From: JBLIAZ01 sp047631875
GTDB taxonomy: Bacteria; Bacteroidota; Bacteroidia; Flavobacteriales_C; GCA-002722245
DNA: 18,374 nt
Assembly (NCBI GenBank): GCA_047631875.1
Contig: JBLIAZ010000022.1
Location: forward strand, 1-18,374
Direction of reading: 5' to 3'
Shown: in pieces, positions 16,001 to 18,374 of the stretch
How positions within the stretch are numbered: the first letter of the stretch is position 1
Layout of the letters: the number at the start of each line of letters is the position of its first letter
The notes under the pieces: generated by a model
Seen by the model: only the letters and a program-made list of their open reading frames with translations
Databases searched by the model: none
What the model was told of the DNA's origin: nothing
Program-made: the position numbers and the translations under genes

Positions 16001-17531
16001 GTGCTTGAGATGAAAGTACTGCTAATGGTGTATCCACTCCCATAGAACCCAATGGTTCTTTACCTTCTTTGGTCATCGGCTCTAAGATTTCACTTAAATC
16101 TTCGCGTGTAAAACCAAAAGCAATTTGTTGCTGTAATAAATCCTCACCTTGATGAGGTATGTTGGATTTTGTTCTTGGACGAGCAATGTCTTTTAGGCTC
16201 AATTTATTTTCTTTCAACCATCTTCCGAAAGGCTGTCTTGCACAAATGTCATCTTTAATTTCTTCATCAGAAACAATACGACCTTTGTTCAAATCAGCAA
16301 TAAAAAGTTTACCTGGTTGAAGTCTTCCCTTACTAATAACCTTACTTTCATCCACGATCAAAGCTCCTGCTTCGGATGCCATGATCACAGTATCGTCGTC
16401 TAATACACAATACCTTGAAGGTCTTAAACCATTTCTGTCCAAAGTAGCACCCACAATTTCTCCATCGGTAAAGGATATTGAAGCAGGACCATCCCATGGC
16501 TCCATGATGGACGAATAATACTCATAAAAAGCACGTTTCTCTTCCCTCATAAGCGGGTTGTTTTGCCAGGCTTCAGGTACCATCATCATCATTACCTCAG
16601 CCATTGAACGACCGTCTAAAGTCAATAATTCTACAACATTATCCAAGTTGGAGGAATCCGAACGACTGATGTCACAAATAGGCATCATCCAATCAATTTC
16701 TTCTAAAGTGAATTTTGTGGACTCCAATAAAACCTGCTTACTCTTCATCCAGTTTACATTTCCTTTGATGGTGTTAATTTCACCATTATGAGCAATGTAA
16801 CGGAAAGGTTGTGCTAACCTCCATTTTGGAAAAGTATTAGTAGAAAAACGAGAGTGAACTACAGCTAAAGCCGATTTCATGTCCTCGTTTTGTAAGTCTA
16901 AAAAGTATTTTTGAACTTGGTCAGTCCTAAGCATTCCCTTGTAAACCACAACCTTGTACGAGCAAGAAGCGATGTAAAAATCATCCACACCGTCCATTTC
17001 TCCACGAATTGTCCTGATGGCGTATTTTCTTAACACAACCAACCTTCTTTCCAAGGCTGCCTTGTCGTCTGACTTGGTAAACCTTAAAAATACTTGTTCA
17101 ATTCTTGGCTCTACACTTACCGAAGTTTTTCCCAACATGGAATTATCAGTGGGTACTTCACGGTAACCAATTAATTCAAAACCTAAACGCGTGATGTATT
17201 CTTCGAATCTCGATTTTACTTCAGCGCGTAGATCATCCTCGCTAGGAAAAAAGGTCATGGCAACCCCGTATTTTCCGAATTCAGGCAAATCAAAACCTAA
17301 TTTTTTACACTCTTCTTGAAAAAATGAATCAGGAACTTGCATTAAAATTCCAGCTCCATCGCCAGAGTCTGGTTCACATCCACAACCTCCTCTGTGCTCC
17401 ATGTTTACTAACATGTCCAGTGCGCTTTGTATTGTTTGGTAAGATTTTTTGTTCTTTAAGTTGGCCACAAATCCAATTCCACATGAGTCGTGTTCGAATT
17501 CTGGGCGATATAATCCTTGTGCTTTTGCCAT
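13017..17531 (-). CDS. gltB: Glutamate synthase large/alpha subunit
   Basis: GltB makes two glutamates from glutamine and 2-oxoglutarate, with electrons from GltD. The 1504-residue length is normal. The class II glutamine amidotransferase domain begins with C17 in HDSCGIGF, so a 16-residue propeptide is expected to be removed to expose the catalytic Cys. The central domain, then the FMN/2-oxoglutarate domain, follow. The 3Fe-4S cysteines are C1126, C1132 and C1137 in the segment CIMMRKCHLNTCPVG. A C-terminal GXGXG beta-helix domain covers about residues 1250-1450, with GLAGERFCVRNSG and GGRVVILGETGRNFGAGMSG. The ATG at 17531 gives the usual MAKAQGLYRPEFEHDSCG. It heads the gltB-gltD-folB unit. 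Confidence 0.97.
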   Translation of the reverse strand: MAKAQGLYRPEFEHDSCGIGFVANLKNKKSYQTIQSALDMLVNMEHRGGCGCEPDSGDGAGILMQVPDSFFQEECKKLGFDLPEFGKYGVAMTFFPSEDDLRAEVKSRFEEYITRLGFELIGYREVPTDNSMLGKTSVSVEPRIEQVFLRFTKSDDKAALERRLVVLRKYAIRTIRGEMDGVDDFYIASCSYKVVVYKGMLRTDQVQKYFLDLQNEDMKSALAVVHSRFSTNTFPKWRLAQPFRYIAHNGEINTIKGNVNWMKSKQVLLESTKFTLEEIDWMMPICDISRSDSSNLDNVVELLTLDGRSMAEVMMMMVPEAWQNNPLMREEKRAFYEYYSSIMEPWDGPASISFTDGEIVGATLDRNGLRPSRYCVLDDDTVIMASEAGALIVDESKVISKGRLQPGKLFIADLNKGRIVSDEEIKDDICARQPFGRWLKENKLSLKDIARPRTKSNIPHQGEDLLQQQIAFGFTREDLSEILEPMTKEGKEPLGSMGVDTPLAVLSSQAQHVSNYFKQLFAQVSNPPIDPIREAVIMSLNTALGGQKNILTETPEHCRQIHLDSPVLSNGQLDKIKSLNDDSFKSYTIHAVFSSQNRPGSLERAIDEICANAERAALMGCNVLIISNKEISAADCPIPSLLAVGAIHSSLIAKGLRTRTSLVVEGGDIIETHHYATLIGFGATAINAYLAGDTIRSIYKEDIKKGKINIKNVLGMYAKSINSGLLKIFSKMGISTVQSYQGAQIFEALGIADDVIAKCFEGTVSRIQGMNFDMLARETIVKHQRAFENWNSDKHLFTGGYYQWKRKGEAHLFNPTTIHLLQKSSRNNDFGVYKQYAEAINNQYKQHITLRSLLEFKKGTPVSLEEVESKESIMKRFATGAMSFGSISHEAHSTLAIAMNRIGGKSNSGEGGEDEARFEKKANGDWERSAIKQVASGRFGVTSNYLTNAEELQIKVAQGAKPGEGGQLPGHKVDDWIGRVRHSTPGVGLISPPPHHDIYSIEDLAQLIFDLKNANRKARINVKLVSEAGVGTIATGVAKAKGDVVLIAGYDGGTGASPLSSIRHAGLPWELGLAETHQTLVLNDLRSRITVQTDGQIRTGRDVAIAALLGAEEWGVATAALVVEGCIMMRKCHLNTCPVGIATQNKELRALFSGNPDHVVNFFNFLAEDLREVMAELGFKTINEMIGRVDKLEIDKNLNHWKLKNVDLSPLLYRPKEADTVGVYRTREQEHEITDILDRKFIEKAQPALTKGEAVKMEFDILNIDRSAGAMLSNEISKVYGGKGLPDGTINIKLKGSCGQSFAVFTAKGIRFEVEGEANDYFGKGLSGGEIIIYPPKISKFVAEENMIIGNVAFYGATSGKSFIRGLAGERFCVRNSGVTAVVEGIGDHGCEYMTGGRVVILGETGRNFGAGMSGGYAYVWDKKDTFLDNFNPELSEIETLSSEDETELKGLIQEHFDLTGSQVAERILDKWYKELKNFKKIMPRDFKRVMLEKEAKAKTESIA

Positions 17532-17576
17532 ATTTTGTAGTGTTTTAAATCGATTTTACTCGAAAAAAAGGAGTTG

Positions 17577-17584
17577 CAAAAGTA
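17577..17584 (-). promoter_or_regulatory. Bacteroidota -7 element for gltBD-folB
   Basis: Read on the reverse strand this is TACTTTTG, an exact TAnnTTTG match 45 bases before the gltB ATG. No TTG lies at the ideal distance upstream, where the sequence is mostly A/T tracts. The leader contains a perfect 10-base palindrome, AAATCGATTT (17547-17556), which might be a regulator site; that is speculative. Confidence 0.5.
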
Positions 17585-17663
17585 CGAAAAAACTAGCCAA
17601 AAAAAAAACGTAAAATTTGTGTGGGAATTTAGGGTATAATTGAGCGGTATTAAGTGTTAACAA

Positions 17664-18374
17664 TTAAACTTTGTACCGTAAAAAATTGCACACTTTTAAG
17701 CTTAAACTCATGAAAATTATTTTACCATTTCCATTCCTTGAAATGGCGTCGTATCCGTCGTTAAATTCACTTGCGAAATCAACGATGTTTCCTGCATGAA
17801 TGAACTTGGAAAAATTTTTCACAAAAGCTTCCTCTTTGTGGTGTAAGCGAGCTAAGGATTGGTCACCATAATTGTTGACCGTGCAATTCCTGAACATCCG
17901 CAAGCAGTACAGTAAAAAGTTTTTTTGTTGCTCCCGTCCATTCCTTGCCATGTCTTCCACCCAATTGGTTAAAGGAGGGATTTCAAGTTTATAGCATAAG
18001 CGCATCCAGGTTTGAAACTGATCAATCAGCTCCTTGTCCTTGTCAGGGTTTTTGGCAAGATTCAAGGCTTGGAAATAATTTCCATCGGACAACCGGGCAA
18101 TTGAATGAGCACTTTCTGCATCCAATTGATGATGTTCCACCAAAGCTGCAGCAATTTCTTCGTCTTGTAAATCCGCTACTTTGGTAATTTGAACCCTTGA
18201 AATGATGGTTGGAAGCAGTTGTTCTACTTGATGTCCCACCATTAAAAGCAAACTTTTATCAGTTGGCTCTTCTAATGTTTTTAAAATTTTGTTGGCAGTG
18301 GTGATGTTCATTTTTTCGGGCCACCAAACGATGACCACCTTGTATTCGGACTCGAACGACTTTAAAGTTAGGGA
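17664..18374 (-). CDS. holB: DNA polymerase III delta' subunit, C-terminal part, 5' end outside window
   Basis: HolB (delta') is part of the clamp-loader complex that places the sliding clamp on DNA. The frame is open to the end of the window, so the gene continues beyond base 18374. The visible part begins SLTLKSFESEYKVVIVWW and then PEKMNITTANKILKTLEEP, the segment before the sensor region. TIISRVQ, a variant of the family's SRC-type motif, follows, and then the helical C-terminal collar domain. The GTG at 18338 lies inside conserved sequence and is not a real start. The Walker A and zinc-binding regions are outside the window. It ends 132 bases upstream of gltB on the same strand, with a -7 promoter element between them, so the two are probably separate transcripts. 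Confidence 0.85.
   Translation of the reverse strand, partial: SLTLKSFESEYKVVIVWWPEKMNITTANKILKTLEEPTDKSLLLMVGHQVEQLLPTIISRVQITKVADLQDEEIAAALVEHHQLDAESAHSIARLSDGNYFQALNLAKNPDKDKELIDQFQTWMRLCYKLEIPPLTNWVEDMARNGREQQKNFLLYCLRMFRNCTVNNYGDQSLARLHHKEEAFVKNFSKFIHAGNIVDFASEFNDGYDAISRNGNGKIIFMSLSLKVCNFLRYKV

Overview
The window looks like an AT-rich chromosome segment from a member of the Bacteroidota, most likely Flavobacteriia-like. The evidence is an SprE/PorW-type lipoprotein of the type IX secretion system (T9SS), several exact matches to the Bacteroidota -7 promoter element TAnnTTTG, few Shine-Dalgarno sites before the starts, and Bacteroidota-style lipoproteins. No rRNA, tRNA, CRISPR array, transposase or phage gene was seen. 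Most of the content is housekeeping.

Bases 1-1468 hold the 3' end of an Upf1/SMUBP-2-like SF1 helicase gene. It abuts, tail to tail with no spacer, a small reverse-strand lipoprotein gene. A divergent promoter region then leads to typA/bipA (1469-3268). Bases 3372-10117 are a forward run: sprE/porW, a MOP-superfamily flippase, a class I SAM methyltransferase, and a second flippase. The sprE signal-peptide region carries a terminator-like hairpin. The spacer between the methyltransferase and the second flippase holds the decayed 3' end of another flippase gene. An AT-rich spacer ends in a perfect 30-nt palindrome that acts as a terminator facing both ways (10345-10374).

The rest is on the reverse strand: a lipoprotein with a YqaE/Pmp3-like membrane domain, folB, gltD, gltB, and the C-terminal part of holB, which runs off the window end. 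gltB, gltD and folB look like one transcription unit read right to left from a promoter near 17580. It would make both subunits of NADPH glutamate synthase plus a folate enzyme.

The forward run is the only part with an envelope theme: a T9SS lipoprotein, two polysaccharide-lipid flippases and a small-molecule methyltransferase, with no glycosyltransferases in view. The best observations are two non-coding or decayed structures. One is the terminator-like hairpin embedded in the sprE signal-peptide codons (3395-3442). The other is the flippase remnant with an in-frame TAG (8526-8594), which also carries a well-formed Bacteroidota promoter for the next gene. I did not find a convincing new multi-gene system.
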